Below, one piece after another: positions 1-11,267 of a DNA stretch of 64,000 nt. The notes beneath the pieces were generated by a model. That model saw only the letters and a list, made by a program, of their open reading frames with translations. It was not told where the DNA came from and did not search any database. Position numbers and translations under genes: made by a program. Location of the stretch: positions 6,262,001-6,326,000 of the forward strand of contig JAYKYS010000014.1 of NCBI GenBank assembly GCA_036924285.1, in the 5' to 3' direction. Source of the stretch: Asterella californica. Its lineage: Eukaryota > Streptophyta > Marchantiopsida > Marchantiales > Aytoniaceae. Numbering within the stretch: the first letter of the stretch is position 1; each line of letters opens with the position of its first letter.

Positions 1-2320
1 GACTGATCATGAATAGAATTGTAACTTCCAAGTTGGGGGCTTTCTGGGGAGGCTTCGCGGAGCTCTGAACAAAGCTAGACCTATCGTGGTTGATCGCGAC
101 ATGAGAGTGCATGGTAGGGCCAACGCTGACTTAAGCTTGCCTAAGCTTTAAGTTGCTCAAACCTGATGCATGGCTTGTGCTGTACAGTCGCACTCTCTAA
201 TCGTTAGTGCTCGGGAGTAGCAGAATCAATAACAGTTAGTTAAGGAATATATGTCATTATTGAAAAGAATAGTTTAGCCAATTTTCTCAAGAAACTTCTC
301 CACTGGAGATTTTTTGTTTATTAGAAACTATTATATTAGAAATACTGAATAAGTCTGTGTCATATCCCGTTATCTTTAGCATAATCTTTTGAAGGAGTAC
401 AGTTTTTGTAAAAATTAGAGAATATAACCATTAGACAGAGAACACTTAGGGAGTGAGGTTGACTGTACGTAGCATGAGCTTACAGATCCATGTCGGAGGA
501 ACTGCACGGAATGACGTCTGGTACCTAGCTAGATCTAGCTATAGGGCTCCAAATGCTCGTCACGTTCTCTGTTTCCTAGCCGCCATCTGCTGGAACAGCA
601 TCGATACCAAATTACTCCGTAGCTCGACAAGTAAAAATTTCAGCTAGCTGCAGGGTAACCGGGGAAGTACCTGTGGATGGTACGCGATGACGACTTGTAC
701 TGCTTAGGACACACGTTACCACGTGCTCGGTCGAGAGATTTTATTGTAATAGTAGAGAGTCTGATCACATGATGACTTGTTCTTCCTTTGTATCACATCC
801 ACAAGCCTCTCTCGGATGGCAGATCAGAGATCTGAAGAAACCCTAGGGATCTTTACATAAGCTCGGGCAAAGAGGACCATCCCTGATACCTGGCTAGATG
901 CTAGACCATGAGTAGTTTGTTATATGCATAAAAATGATGCATTGATTATGATTGATGTCACATTGCTGGCCATTTCTATGCGCACATCTAGATCTCGAGA
1001 CCGTTTTTATTGTCGACCATGTGAGTCATCTACCTGGTATCCACCTAGGATTGGTTGCACTGCCACCTCTGTTTGTAACATCCATACCAGGTTTGGTCCT
1101 CGGAGGACTCTTGTAAAGTAAAGATAGACCTGAGTCACTCAACAGATATTCAAACTTAAATGACCTCTGGACCAGACTTATGTAAAGACCCCTTACCACA
1201 CTTTCTAGTGTGAGTCAGCTTCAGAAATCTCTCGTCTTGTCGGCCTCTTTTCGGGAACGATATCTACGGTCGTGCTGGTTTCACACAAAGTTAAATGCAT
1301 TTCTTCATCGGTAAACTTCCTTGTCGTTAACGTTCTCTGCTGTTTAATAAGTTTCTTTTTTCAGTTTTAATTTATTTTAATTTATTTGCATTCAGTATGG
1401 GCGTTTCAGTCTTTTTTAACATTTTCTTCAGTTAATGTGTTTTGGTTACTTACTTCCCGGACTAAACAGGAAACAAATCCATCAAGCATTCAAGTTTTAT
1501 TTTACTCGGCATATATAAATGCTTGAGGACTGTCGGCCTTTAATATTGTGGATCCTTTGCAAACGTTCGTATGGAAATTGGATCTCTAGTGTCGAGCTGA
1601 CAAATATATCTTGAAGATTCTGATTTTGAAATTTCATACACAGACTCAACCATGTTTTAGAATAAAATACGAGAAGATGTTAGAGATATATAAACAATTT
1701 GATAAAAAGCACTCAGGCTATTTGTAGTAAGAATCTGATTAGCTAATATATGATATGCAGTGGAGTAAATTTAAATTTGTTGTGTTGGAGCTTGGTCCCA
1801 TTCACTTTTACGGCGCCCTCATTGCTCGAGTTCGAGCTCATATGCATATCAGGCTTCAAAGTAAAAACCTTCGAATAGAGTAATGCTCGGGAAAGTGCAC
1901 GAGAGATCACTACCTCGTGAAAGAGAACGGAAGACTCTTACTGGAATATGTAATATAAAGAACTTGTGCATTCTGAACATATAATTTCTATATATATATT
2001 TATATTTCTAGCTGACCTTTGACCACGTCAGTATAATACAGTTGTTGCGTTTTGAACCAATCATGGACCCATGCCAAGTTTGTGAGACTGCTGACGCATA
2101 TCCACCACTTCGCTCAGGACGACCCGCAAGGTCCTCGATCGCGAGCTCGTAGTGGGGAGTTCTTATGGTTCAAATATATTACAATGCTTGACTAGGTGCT
2201 CGAACTCCACTTTATGTCGACGATGCTTATAGATCTGAAGTCATGGTAGCTGCACCTGGTCATGATCATGGTCAGAGCTCTTCAAGGTATTTAAGCTGAA
2301 CAAGTCAAACATGGACTAGT
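1..2320. other. Intergenic, no gene recognised
   Basis: Only short chance reading frames (under about 70 codons) occur here, and none has recognisable domains or splice logic. The composition is mixed, with AT-rich stretches near 1330-1420 and 1970-2010. No repeat unit or RNA gene was recognised. Confidence 0.5.
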
Positions 2321-2325
2321 ACTTA
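2321..2325. repeat. Left target-site duplication of Copia element
   Basis: The pentamer ACTTA lies directly outside the TG of the left LTR fragment. The same pentamer follows the CA-type end (TAACA) of the right LTR at 7925-7929. A 5-bp duplication is the normal Copia integration footprint, so the pair defines the outer limits of one insertion. Confidence 0.85.
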
Positions 2326-2408
2326 TGTTACAGAACTGAGAATTGTAGTCTCAAGTTTCTCAGAATACAGAATTTATCTCCCACAACAGAATACTACCAG
2401 CCTATTAG
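2326..2408 (-). repeat. Truncated 3' LTR of the Copia element
   Basis: These 83 bases match the first part (plus-strand sense) of the LTR at 7549 onward, including a shared tract around AATTTATCTCCCACAACAG. The match stops sharply after CCTATTAG, where Harbinger-associated DNA begins. The copy keeps the canonical TG terminus, which is TA in the other LTR. Confidence 0.85.
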
Positions 2409-2626
2409 GGGGTGTCAAAGTTACTGGCCGTAAGGGTTATTCGTCTTTCCGCGGGCTGTATTTACGGCCACGGCCATGTCAGTCGCGGGTACCCCAGGGA
2501 GGTACCCGCAGAAGTGGTCCGCGGCTCTCATCCTTCTGACGGTAACATTCGTGGCCGTGAATTAAATTACATGTACTTACATAAGTGCTTAACAGTACAC
2601 AGTGACATGGTAACGTCGCTGTACCT

Positions 2627-2722
2627 CGCCACGTGGCTGTACCTCGGGCCGTTCTAAATTTGAAATCAAAAACTCGCCACGTGGCTGTACCTCGGGTCGT
2701 TCTAAACTTGAAATCAAAAACT
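2627..2722. repeat. Two-copy tandem repeat, 48-bp unit
   Basis: A unit starting CGCCACGTGGCTGTACCTCG occurs at 2627 and again at 2675 with only a couple of differences. It lies just upstream of the Harbinger transposase frame. CACGTG (G-box-like) recurs in each copy, but a regulatory role is only a guess. Confidence 0.8.
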
Positions 2723-2799
2723 CATCTTCTCAGAGAAGGAATTTTAAAGAACGCTTAGACTTCTCGACGCTGAATTTCTCTGATCCAACAACGCTCGAA

Positions 2800-4230
2800 G
2801 TGAAAATTCCAAGCGTTGTTCCTTCGAAATTTTCTGTCAAAAGTATGCCACGAGTTTCAGAAAGGAAACTTTTATTGAAAACCATAGAAGACATTGTGGA
2901 GATGCGAGTGATGTTAGCTTCCTCCAGTTCGGATGAATCTGCGGAGAGTGAGACGGAAAATGAGACGGAGAGTGAGACCGAAAGCGAAGAGAAGGAAGGT
3001 AACTTGAGAAAGGACGAATATGCGGAGAAGGTGATATCTTCTTCCGATGATGGAGGGTTAGATTCAGATTTGGAAGAAGAATTGATCGAGCTGTATCGAG
3101 TTTTGTCCTCTTCTCGATATTTAGAAAGACAAGATCGGTTCACCTTCTTTAAGAGCCAAGATTTCTACAAGAATTACTTTCAAAATCTTCCGGATGATTC
3201 ATTTAGACATCTAACTAGGATGGATAGAAGGAGTTTTTCTAGATTGGTTGATATAGTGAGTACTCATTCTGTTTTTTATAATCAAGCTCGGGTGAAACAA
3301 GCTCCAGTGTGTTTACAAATAGCAGTTGCATTGGACAGATTTGGTCATAATGACAACGGTGCAGCTCTTGGTCGTTCTTTACTTCTGTGGGGGATTGGAC
3401 ATGGGACTATGGTGCTTTATACGAGGAGAGTGATGCAGGCTTTGGAATCTACACTTGGAGGATACATTCAGTGGTCAAATCGCGAGAAAAGGAGAGTCAT
3501 CTCTGAAGTTTTTGCCTCAAAAGGGTTCCCAGGATGTATAGGATTGATAGATGGCACTTTATTGCCTTTGTCTCAGAGGCCTCGATTTGATGGAGAGACT
3601 TACTATGACAGAAAGTGTAACTATTCTATGAACGCACAAGTGGTTTGTTGTCACAGGAAACAGATTTTCTTCTTATTTGCAGGAATGCCAGGAAGCTGCC
3701 AAGATATTACGTGTTTGCAAAAATCTCCTCTTTGGAAACACATCGACGACAATGAGAGTCCATTATTTTAGAAAGAGAAGTATTTACTGGGTGACTCAGG
3801 GTATTCTCCACTGCGGCATCTAATTCCATCGTTTCAAATGACCACCGAAGATCAAGATAAGCAGGATTTCAATACCTGCTTAGCTCATGCTAGATTCGCG
3901 AATGAGCATTGTATAGGTATACTGAAATCTCGATGGCATTCTTTGAAGCAAGTACGCACCCAGTTGAAAATGAGATCAGAAAATAAGCATTTAGTGAGAT
4001 GGGTAGGATGATGTGCTACGTTACACAATTATCTTTTCAGGAACGAGACGAATGGACTGAGGAAGATGGAGAGTTGATAATAGAACGAGATGGAGACGAC
4101 GAAGTTCGGACAACGAATGTGCAACCCACTACCACTGGAGTATTCCTCCGAAATAGAATTGTACAAGTTTATCTTGAGCATAATAGAAACCCGGGTGGTT
4201 TCTTATTCAAATCTTAGATTGTGTTCAAAT
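2800..4230 (+). pseudogene. PIF/Harbinger (HARBI1-like) DDE transposase, stop-interrupted
   Basis: A 323-codon frame starts at 2800 and continues in the same frame past a TAG at 3769-3771 to a TGA at 4009-4011; more stops follow. The N-terminal part is acidic and Ser/Glu-rich with repeated ETES/ETE units. The catalytic core follows HARBI1 order: first Asp in GLIDGT (about residue 251), second Asp in GSCQDIT (about residue 302), a DSGYSP motif, and the Glu in FANEHCIGILKSRW after the first stop. CATLHNYL follows the second stop, as expected for the C-terminal end of the domain. All three acidic residues are therefore still legible, but the reading frame is broken. It lies inside the Copia element and is probably a nested insertion. 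Its own terminal repeats were not found. Confidence 0.85.
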
Positions 4231-4429
4231 GCACTACATTCTGTACATTGGTTCGTTTTTCTATTAAGATATGTTAAATGTTGTTTCGATAAAATAAAAT
4301 TGCATCGTAGATTAAGATTTATGATGAATGTTGTGGCGAGAGTGCTGAAATTACACTGAGTGTTGAATGCCGCACTATTGCGACCCTCATGAATAAGGTT
4401 TTTGTTGAATACCGCAATCAGTGAGACCC

Positions 4430-4790
4430 TTACTCAGGAATAAAGCTTTCTCAGTGCGACCCTCACTGAGGTCGCACTCAGTGCGGCCCGCCTCAGTATT
4501 CGGTGACCCTTACTCAGGAAAAAAGCTTTCTCAGTGCGACCCTCATTGAGGTCGCACTCAGTGCGGCCCGCCTCAGTATTTCGGTGCGAAATGCGGGCGG
4601 AATAAGGTGCGCATTGCGAATTTCGCACTAACCAGAACTCTAGAATAAGATGCGCGCACCGTCGCACTAACCAGAACTCGAGAATAAGTTTGGTCGCACT
4701 AACGTGAACTCGCGTCGCACTAACCAAAACAAGTTTTGGTCGCAGTAACAAAATTTATCGCATTTGGTTGCAGTAACAAAGTTTATCTAA
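4430..4790. repeat. Degenerate tandem repeat, about 76-bp unit
   Basis: A unit containing CAGTGCGACCCTCAYTGAGG followed by GTCGCACTCAGTGCGGCCCG occurs twice at 4455-4590. It then decays into shorter GTCGCACTAACC-type copies up to about 4770. It probably belongs to the right side of the nested Harbinger segment. No coding capacity was recognised. Confidence 0.75.
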
Positions 4791-4936
4791 ATCTGAAATG
4801 TATGCGCTATCATTTTAACACTTGTGTAGTGCGATGTGGTTTTTCAATGGTGTGTGAGAGGTGAGTCGAGACAATCATGAGAAAAGATATTTAAATGTTT
4901 GAAAGCACATTATGAATCTTTATTGATATTGGATCT

Positions 4937-5134
4937 TTACTGATACGAGCTGATGTTCTTCTTCATATCCTCTCGCTGCGCAAGAGTACAACTCCTAAAT
5001 AGCACCTCTTTGTCCTCGGGGGACAATTTACCCCAGTAAGCTCTCAATCCCTCAAAAGGATCTCGTCCAAACACTTGCTTGTAAGAACTACGTACGAAAG
5101 TACTCCGAGTGGTAGAACTTCTTGCGGAGTGGTT
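4937..5134 (-). other. Unassigned 65-codon open frame next to Copia RT remnant
   Basis: A minus-strand frame stays open between stop codons at 5135-5137 and 4937-4939. It reads ...KQVFGRDPFEGLRAYWGKLSPEDKEV..., looks protein-like, and ends ...MKKNISSYQ. Upstream of the 5135 stop the same frame continues into the Copia RT start. The junction between Copia and foreign DNA should fall around 5130-5145. I do not recognise the protein. It may be the last exon of a second gene of the nested transposon or a captured host exon. Confidence 0.35.
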
Positions 5135-5137
5135 CTA

Positions 5138-7400
5138 TGCGATAACTTTCTCCTCTTGCATAGCTTGTCTCCAACAAGGATCTTTGTTAGCTTCTTTGAA
5201 TGTAAGTGGATTATCCTCCTGAATAATTTCAGCAAGTCCACAATAATCATCAAACCTTGCTGTTGGTCTTCTAATCCTTTCTGATCTCTTTACTTGAGAA
5301 TCTGCTGCATGTTGTAAGTTGTAACTTCATGAATACTTGATAACTCAGATTCAGAATTTGGTTGAAATTCAACTTGCTCTTCACTAGGATTAGTGAGAGA
5401 TGTTGACTGCTTCAAGTCCACCTCAATATCAGATTTATCAGATTCTGAATGCATCCAACTTCTGTCTCTTCTCATCATTGATGTGCATGTAAGCTGTGCA
5501 CCCAAATATCCTGAAATGAGACACATCTGGTTTCATTCCTGTAAATGTCTTTTCAGGTGTCTTGTGCTACACAGCTGTTGTATATGCTCTATTCATAATG
5601 CCCAGAAATAATTAGGAAGATTCTTGATCTTCAGGATGGACCTGTCACTTTCCACAATCATTCTATTTTTTCTTTCAACTACACCATTTTTTTGTGGAGT
5701 ACAAGCCATGGAAAGTTGCCTTTGAATATCATGTTCTTCACAAAACTGAGTAAAGAGATTAGAACAATATTCTCCTCCATCTGATTTGAGAAATTTAATC
5801 TTCTTGCCACTTTGATTTTCTCAAGAGCTTTGAACTTCTTGAAGTATTCAAATACTTCAGATTTCTGTTTCAGGAAATATATCCATGTCTTTCTGCTCAC
5901 ATCATCGATAAATGTCAGAAAGTACTTACAGCCTCCAATAGAGCTTGTTTGCATAGGTCCACAAACATCTGAATGGATCAAGGTCAACAACTCTTTTGTT
6001 CTTGCACCTCCTTCTTTTGGAAAACTCTTTCTGCTTTGTTTTTCAAATATAATCCTTCACATATATCTCCAGTAGTTGGTAGCTTCTATCATATGATTAT
6101 CCATCATATGCTTCAGACTTCCAAAATTCAAGTGTGCAAATCTCTGATGCCAAAGGCTTGTTTGATTATAAGAATCAACAACCATAGAGACTTCTTGGAC
6201 TTGAGGCTCAACATTCAAGATATATAATCCTGACTTCTGATCTCTCCTTCCTGAAGCAACAACTCTTTGATTATGTGAAGTATCTGCACCTTTCTATCAT
6301 CAAAAATCATCTTCATTCCATGATCTGTGATTTTTTCAACAGAAAGCAAATTCTTAGTGAGCTTTGGAATAAAGAGTAGCTCTTGTATACTCTTCAGATC
6401 TCCTTCAATTGTTTTTACTGTCACAACTCCAGTACCTTGAACTTCACATCTTGTACCATCAGCTTGAGTAACCTTAGAGCCTATTGTTGCTGAAAAGTCC
6501 TTCAAGAGTGATCTTTGGCTGATCATGTGCTACGAAGCATCACAATCAATGTACCAATTCGTATCTTCTGTTGTTGTAAATATATCAAGCTGATAATAAA
6601 CATATTACCAACATCCTTCTCTTCTTGTGCATCTTCTTGAACAACAATATTACTTGATGTAGAATTTTAACCTCCATTTGCCTTTCTAACATAGCAATCT
6701 TCAATCTTGTGATCTTTCTTTTCAGAAAAAACAAGTCCCCAACTTCAATCTTTAGGCCTTTTTTCTTACTGAATGAGCAGAAAGTTATGCCTCGATTTCC
6801 TGAGTAGGAAGACCTATGTTTCTGAGATTGCTGCTCCTTTTTTCTGTAAGTCTTCACCATAAAAGTATATCTTTGATTCTTCTTAGGGAAAAGCTTTCTG
6901 ATCAGCTGCTCTTTTTCATGTAGTAAATTGCACAACTCCTCATAAGTTGGCATACTCTCCCTTCTGAGAAGAAACCAAAAACCAGATCTTCATCATCCTA
7001 TGTCTCTCCTGCTCTGGTTAGCTGCACATAAATACCATCTATCTTCTCAAGGTGCTCATGTATATCTGCACTCTCATCCATCTTGAACGTGTGTAAACCA
7101 TTCTTCAACTTTGCTACTCTGTTATGTGCTGACATTATCATATTTGATAGCTAGCTTCTCCCAAACTTCTCTTCTTGTATCACAAGTCTCAATAGTAAGT
7201 CTGATGCTCTCCTTCATGGCAAGCAGAATATTGGATAATGCTCTAGTTTGCTTTTCAATGAATCTTGGAGTTTCAGGAGAACTCTCATCATAAAATAGAG
7301 CAAGCTTCTCTTCTCTAGAAACCACACCCATAAATCCTTCTCACTCAGAATGACTTTCATGATCAATTTCTAGGGACTGTAATTGTTAGGACCTGAAAGT
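5138..7400 (-). pseudogene. Copia gag-integrase-RT polyprotein remnant
   Basis: Minus-strand fragments read in order. Around 7331-7122 there is a gag segment (RREVWEKLAIKYD). Around 6953-6585 there is a basic region where the zinc knuckle would be. At 6526-6215 there is a GAG-pre-integrase-like segment. At 5990-5679 lies the integrase core, with [10 protein letters not shown] (first catalytic Asp) and [19 protein letters not shown] (second). Around 5560-5290 is the segment leading to RT (ISGYLGAQ, then acidic linker). Around 5230-5145 is the first RT helix (LTFKEANKDPCWRQAM). Frames shift repeatedly. The RT catalytic YVDD region and RNase H are absent. Confidence 0.85.
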
Positions 7401-7530
7401 CTAGTGCTCTCATTCAAATCAAACTCACTGAAAGTAGCAACCATGGATGCTATCTTGTTGAAAAGATGGTCCAAAAATCCTCAGAAACTAAATATCAGAT
7501 TATCAGAATCTTAAATCTTTAACTTGAGCA

Positions 7531-7548
7531 ACCTGAGCTCTGATACCA
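7531..7548 (-). promoter_or_regulatory. Primer-binding site (initiator tRNA-Met type)
   Basis: The reverse complement reads TGGTATCAGAGCTCAGGT. TGGTATCAGAGC is the standard plant Copia primer-binding site, complementary to the 3' end of initiator methionine tRNA. It directly abuts the inner edge of the right LTR, which fixes element orientation as minus. Confidence 0.9.
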
Positions 7549-7924
7549 TATTACAAACTGAGAACTGTACTCCCAATTCTCTTAGAATATAGAATTTATC
7601 TCCCACAACAGAATACTATCTGCTTATTAGAATTGATAATAGTTCAGCCTGTTAAAACTAATCAGAAGGAGGACTTAACAAAATATTCAGAGATGAAATG
7701 TGCACAACTTCACTTAGACATTCAAAACTGGTACAGACAGAAAAGACCTCCTACTCATACTACTCTACAGAGAGTGTGGGTTAATATACTATTGGTACAT
7801 AACTGCTGTCACCTCAAAGTGACTTATCTAATGGCTGGCACAGTCATGTCACAAGTCACTTTTTCTTCTTTTTTTTGTCTTTTTATCTTTCTCAGAGTTT
7901 AGATGTGATCCTCTAATGATAACA
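7549..7924 (-). repeat. 5' LTR of the Copia element
   Basis: A 376-bp LTR bounded by the primer-binding site on one side and target duplication ACTTA on the other. Its outer end is TAACA; its inner end is TATTACA where the sister LTR has TGTTACA, a single substitution. The element promoter would lie here, but no TATA box was confidently assigned. Confidence 0.85.
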
Positions 7925-7929
7925 ACTTA
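7925..7929. repeat. Right target-site duplication of Copia element
   Basis: ACTTA immediately follows the TAACA terminus of the right LTR and is identical to 2321-2325. Confidence 0.85.
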
Positions 7930-8667
7930 GTCTTCTCCGGGATGTTATTATTGTTGGAGCACATGAGATATATCCACTGTGAGACTGGTTCATGGAAATC
8001 CTCTGTTAAGAGGATTTTCGAGATCCGATCTTCATATCGTCATTGAGTTAAAATGGTGTCACTAATTACTTCGAATTTTGGCTGGCTATGGTGTAGCTAG
8101 ATCTCCACTGTATAGTACTAGCTATAGTCTTCCGAGAAAACTTGCTAGGAATCTTCATATTACTTTCCGCTTTACAGTCTTTAGTCCATGGCCAACGATT
8201 GGCTCTTCATCAATCCTATGGTGGACGGAGAGATTGATGTGGGAAATTGTGGACAAACCCAAGGCTCCCACTTCTCACCAAAGAGAAGATATGTCGTTTG
8301 CTTTGTCCAGTGACAAGGTGAAGAAAAGAGATCTAAAAGGAAGAAGGAGATCTGTTCGTCTTCGGTCCTCCAAGGTGTCACGCACTTAGAACTAGATCAC
8401 GGTCAAAGGAACCAACAGAGAGGTCAACCTCTAGCTAGATCTGATCATACCACATTCAGTATGCTTAAGCTTCCGCCATATTCAACTCGACTGGGGTCTC
8501 AGATCGAGAACTGCGGAAACTCTCTCCTGGAATCATAAGACAATGGACTAGTTGGAAAGAGCTCCAGTCCCGAGCGCATCATGATCACGCTGTCGTGTCG
8601 TGGACCGGCTCCTACATGAAAATCAAATTTTGACTTTTGTCGCTCCAAAGACACTTATGGGTAAGAC
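7930..8667. other. Intergenic, no gene recognised
   Basis: There are short frames only. A 103-codon plus-strand frame at 8078-8389 shows no domain and no supporting splice signals, so it is treated as chance. Confidence 0.45.
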
Positions 8668-9240
8668 AAGCTAGGCCCTAGCTTACGAGTTTTTGGCACA
8701 ATTTCAGATCTCCATTTCCATCGCATAGATGGGTAGAGTTCTTTGTCAGCTTTTCATAAGCACTTTGTCTACTTCGTTTGGACGCCTAGTGGAGAAGTTA
8801 CAGGACTCGAAAGATGGAGAAAACAAGCTAGGCCCCAGCTTACGGGTTTTTGGCACCATTTCGGATCTTTGTTTTCATCGCATCAGTGGATAGAGCTCCT
8901 TGTCAGCTTTCCATAGGCACTTCATCTACTTCGTTTGGACGCCTAGTGGAAAAGTTACAAGACTCGAAAGATGAAGAAAACAAGCTAGGCCCCAGCTTAC
9001 GGGCTTTTGGCGCAACTTCAGATCTTTACTTTCATCACATGGATGGGTAGAGCTCGTTGTCAGCATTCCATGGGCATCTTGTTTACTTCGTTTGGACATC
9101 CAGAGAAGAAGTTATGCGATTCGAAAGAAGGTAAAATCAAGCTAGGCCCCTGGTTGCTTGCTGACTGGGTATTTAGGGCTTCAGGCGTTATATCAAAGAC
9201 GCAAGGGGCCTGCTTCTTATTATTCGAGAATTGAGGGTTG
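8668..9240. repeat. Tandem array, 157-bp unit, about 3.5 copies
   Basis: AAGCTAGGCCCY recurs at 8668, 8825, 8982 and 9139, exactly 157 bp apart. Intervening sequence is conserved and includes CTACTTCGTTTGGACGCC and GACTCGAAAGA. The fourth copy loses similarity after about 9150. No frame stays open across all units, so this is probably non-coding. Confidence 0.9.
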
Positions 9241-9289
9241 AACTTCGTACGTACATACTGTTGCAAGGGGGGTGCTTAAGGGGCTAGCT

Positions 9290-10150
9290 TGTACCTGCGA
9301 CCTGTAAGCGGACGGTTCGGGAGATTTGGAGGTCCAATGCAAGCGCGCAAGGCGTCGTTGGGTTCAGATCTGTGCAGGCTACGCATTGGTTCAAACGGTT
9401 TGAGAAGAGACGGATCGGGGAGTGCATACTGAGAGAAATTGAGACGCAAGAAGCAGATTTGGAGTTTTCAGTTACCTGTGAAGGAGAGTTGGACCGTTCG
9501 GGCCGTTCCGGAGTCCAAACTTGCTGTCCTTGGATCCAACGGGATCAGAACACCGAGTTCTACAGGAAATTGAAGACGATACCAGTTTTCATCGGGTGGT
9601 TTGGAAGTTCTGAGTGAAATTGGCTCGCAGGGAAGCGCTTACATCAGATTTTCGTTCACCTGCGACCTGAGGTTGGGCTGTTCTTCGCGATCGGTGAGCC
9701 AAGCTCTTCGTTCTTGGTGCCTACGCGATCAGGGAGTCTTCATCTACTCATAGGAGAAGACCGTGTGTGAATTGGATTGTTGGTTTGGGTGTGGTGAGCA
9801 AGTTTGAGCCGCAGGGAGCTGGTTTACGTCAGTTTTTTGCAACCTGCGACCAAATTTCTTGCGTGGTTTTGCAAGGGGAACTCCAAACGACTTGTTTGGA
9901 GTCTCGTTGGGTTCAGGGTAGCTAGATCCATCTGCCAGCGAAGACGGATATCAGTTTGGACGATCCGTTTGTGCGGTGTGAGCGGTTTAAGCCGCAGGGA
10001 GGCGTTTTTGAAGGTTCGATCACCTGCGACCGAAAATCGGCGATATCTCGGCTGTTGGGAGTCGGATCTGAAGGTTTCTTGGGTTAACGGAGTCAGCGGA
10101 GGAGACCCTATCGACATCTGAAGTCCGTTCAGCGAAAGGAGGAAGTTCAC
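9290..10150. repeat. Diverged tandem array, about 182-bp unit, 5 copies
   Basis: ACCTGCGAC-type landmarks recur at about 9293, 9474, 9658, 9842 and 10022, with spacings of 181, 184, 184 and 180 bp. Each of the later ones is preceded by a GCCGCAGGGA-like tract. Copies are more diverged than in the adjoining 157-bp array. The near-constant spacing supports tandem origin despite the divergence. Confidence 0.75.
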
Positions 10151-11267
10151 AGATAGGCCTTTTTCGGTTTCTTCGCTACGGGTTTTGCTCTTTTGAGTTC
10201 GTTAGAGTTCTGGTTGACTGTATACAGCTTGTGGTAGCTAGCTTTAGCTAAGAGCTTATACATGGATGTGGTTTGGACTTGAGTTTGAATCGCGTGATAC
10301 TGCTGTGGCTCTATTTGTTAGCAAAGAGAAGTTTCTCTTGCTTTGAGCTACGCTTCGGTGGTTTTGGGTCAGGGTTGCGATTCAAAGGTTGTTTTCAGGG
10401 GCTTTTGAAGTAGGTTACGGATCACTCTGGTCTGTTCTTCAGTTTTGTGCTGTTAGGAGAAAGAGACGGCAGTGTACATACATTTGGAGTGGTATATATC
10501 GCAGCATTCCTTTTCGTGGTTGTTCTTCTCTGTCTTGTCTTGTTCGACACACAGCATCTCCACAGCCAGGAACCTCGCGTTTTCCTGGACATCCTTCACG
10601 CACAAAATATCCGACACGATAACGCCACTGTCAAATATCATAGGAGGTTACATCTGAACTCTTGCGGAGAAACAAGAAAATGAATAGAGGGAAGCTCACT
10701 CCCTCTACTTCCTGCGCCTACTCCTCGACACACCAGTCTAGCTAACAGGACTGCACGAGGATGCCGTTCCCTGTTCCTAGACTGTCCACTACTTCTATCT
10801 ACATCTTCGAACCACTGCTGGTACGAGCATGCAGACCCCTCCTGTATATTCCAAGACTATTCGTATGTTTCCCACAACGGGTGTAGTGTGAAGAACTATA
10901 TATCTTGTCTCTGTTCTAATGTGTCTCGTCTGCCTGCCCATAGAATCGAAGTGTATGTGCAGTTGCTACAGCATTCTATAGAACTGGCAGAACCGGCAGA
11001 GCTCCATCTCCTACTCTACGATCCTACTTAACCATCTGCCTCGAGAGCCAGGGGAGGCGACCACCAGGGAGAGAGAGAGAGGTGCTGACAAGAGGTTGTC
11101 ACCTCACATATATGCGGTCCCTCTTCCCAATTAGCCCTCCACTGTGTTACTCCTATGCTACCTATGCTGCCACATGGGGTCCTAACTATTTTTACATGGA
11201 AAACTGCCACCCTTAAGATAGCATGTCCGATCCTACTAAATCTGGAAGTGTCGATTGAGTTTGCTAA
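10151..11267. other. No gene recognised; between tandem arrays and the coiled-coil frame
   Basis: Several overlapping short frames occur around 10389-10690 with no recognisable domain. The stretch may be the 3' untranslated part of the element that carries the minus-strand frame at 11268-13436, but no terminal repeat or boundary could be identified. Confidence 0.4.

Larger units (their letters stand above)
2326..7924 (-). mobile_element. Copia-type LTR retrotransposon, decayed, with nested Harbinger sequence
   Basis: This is an LTR retrotransposon lying on the minus strand. Going down in coordinates it shows a 376-bp 5' LTR (7549-7924), a primer-binding site, gag, zinc-knuckle/protease area, GAG-pre-integrase, integrase core and the start of reverse transcriptase. 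It ends in an 85-bp remnant of the 3' LTR (2326-2408). The ends are TGTTA/TAACA and the insertion is flanked by ACTTA on both sides. The gag-before-integrase-before-RT order is that of Ty1/Copia. Most of RT, all of RNase H and most of the 3' LTR are gone. The missing part is replaced by DNA that carries a PIF/Harbinger transposase (2800-4230). Frames are broken throughout, so it cannot move by itself. Confidence 0.85.

Noticed and set aside
8668..10150. CRISPR-like array
   Set aside because: Repeats are 157 and 182 bp with no short spacer-repeat alternation, and the sequence is eukaryotic nuclear DNA.
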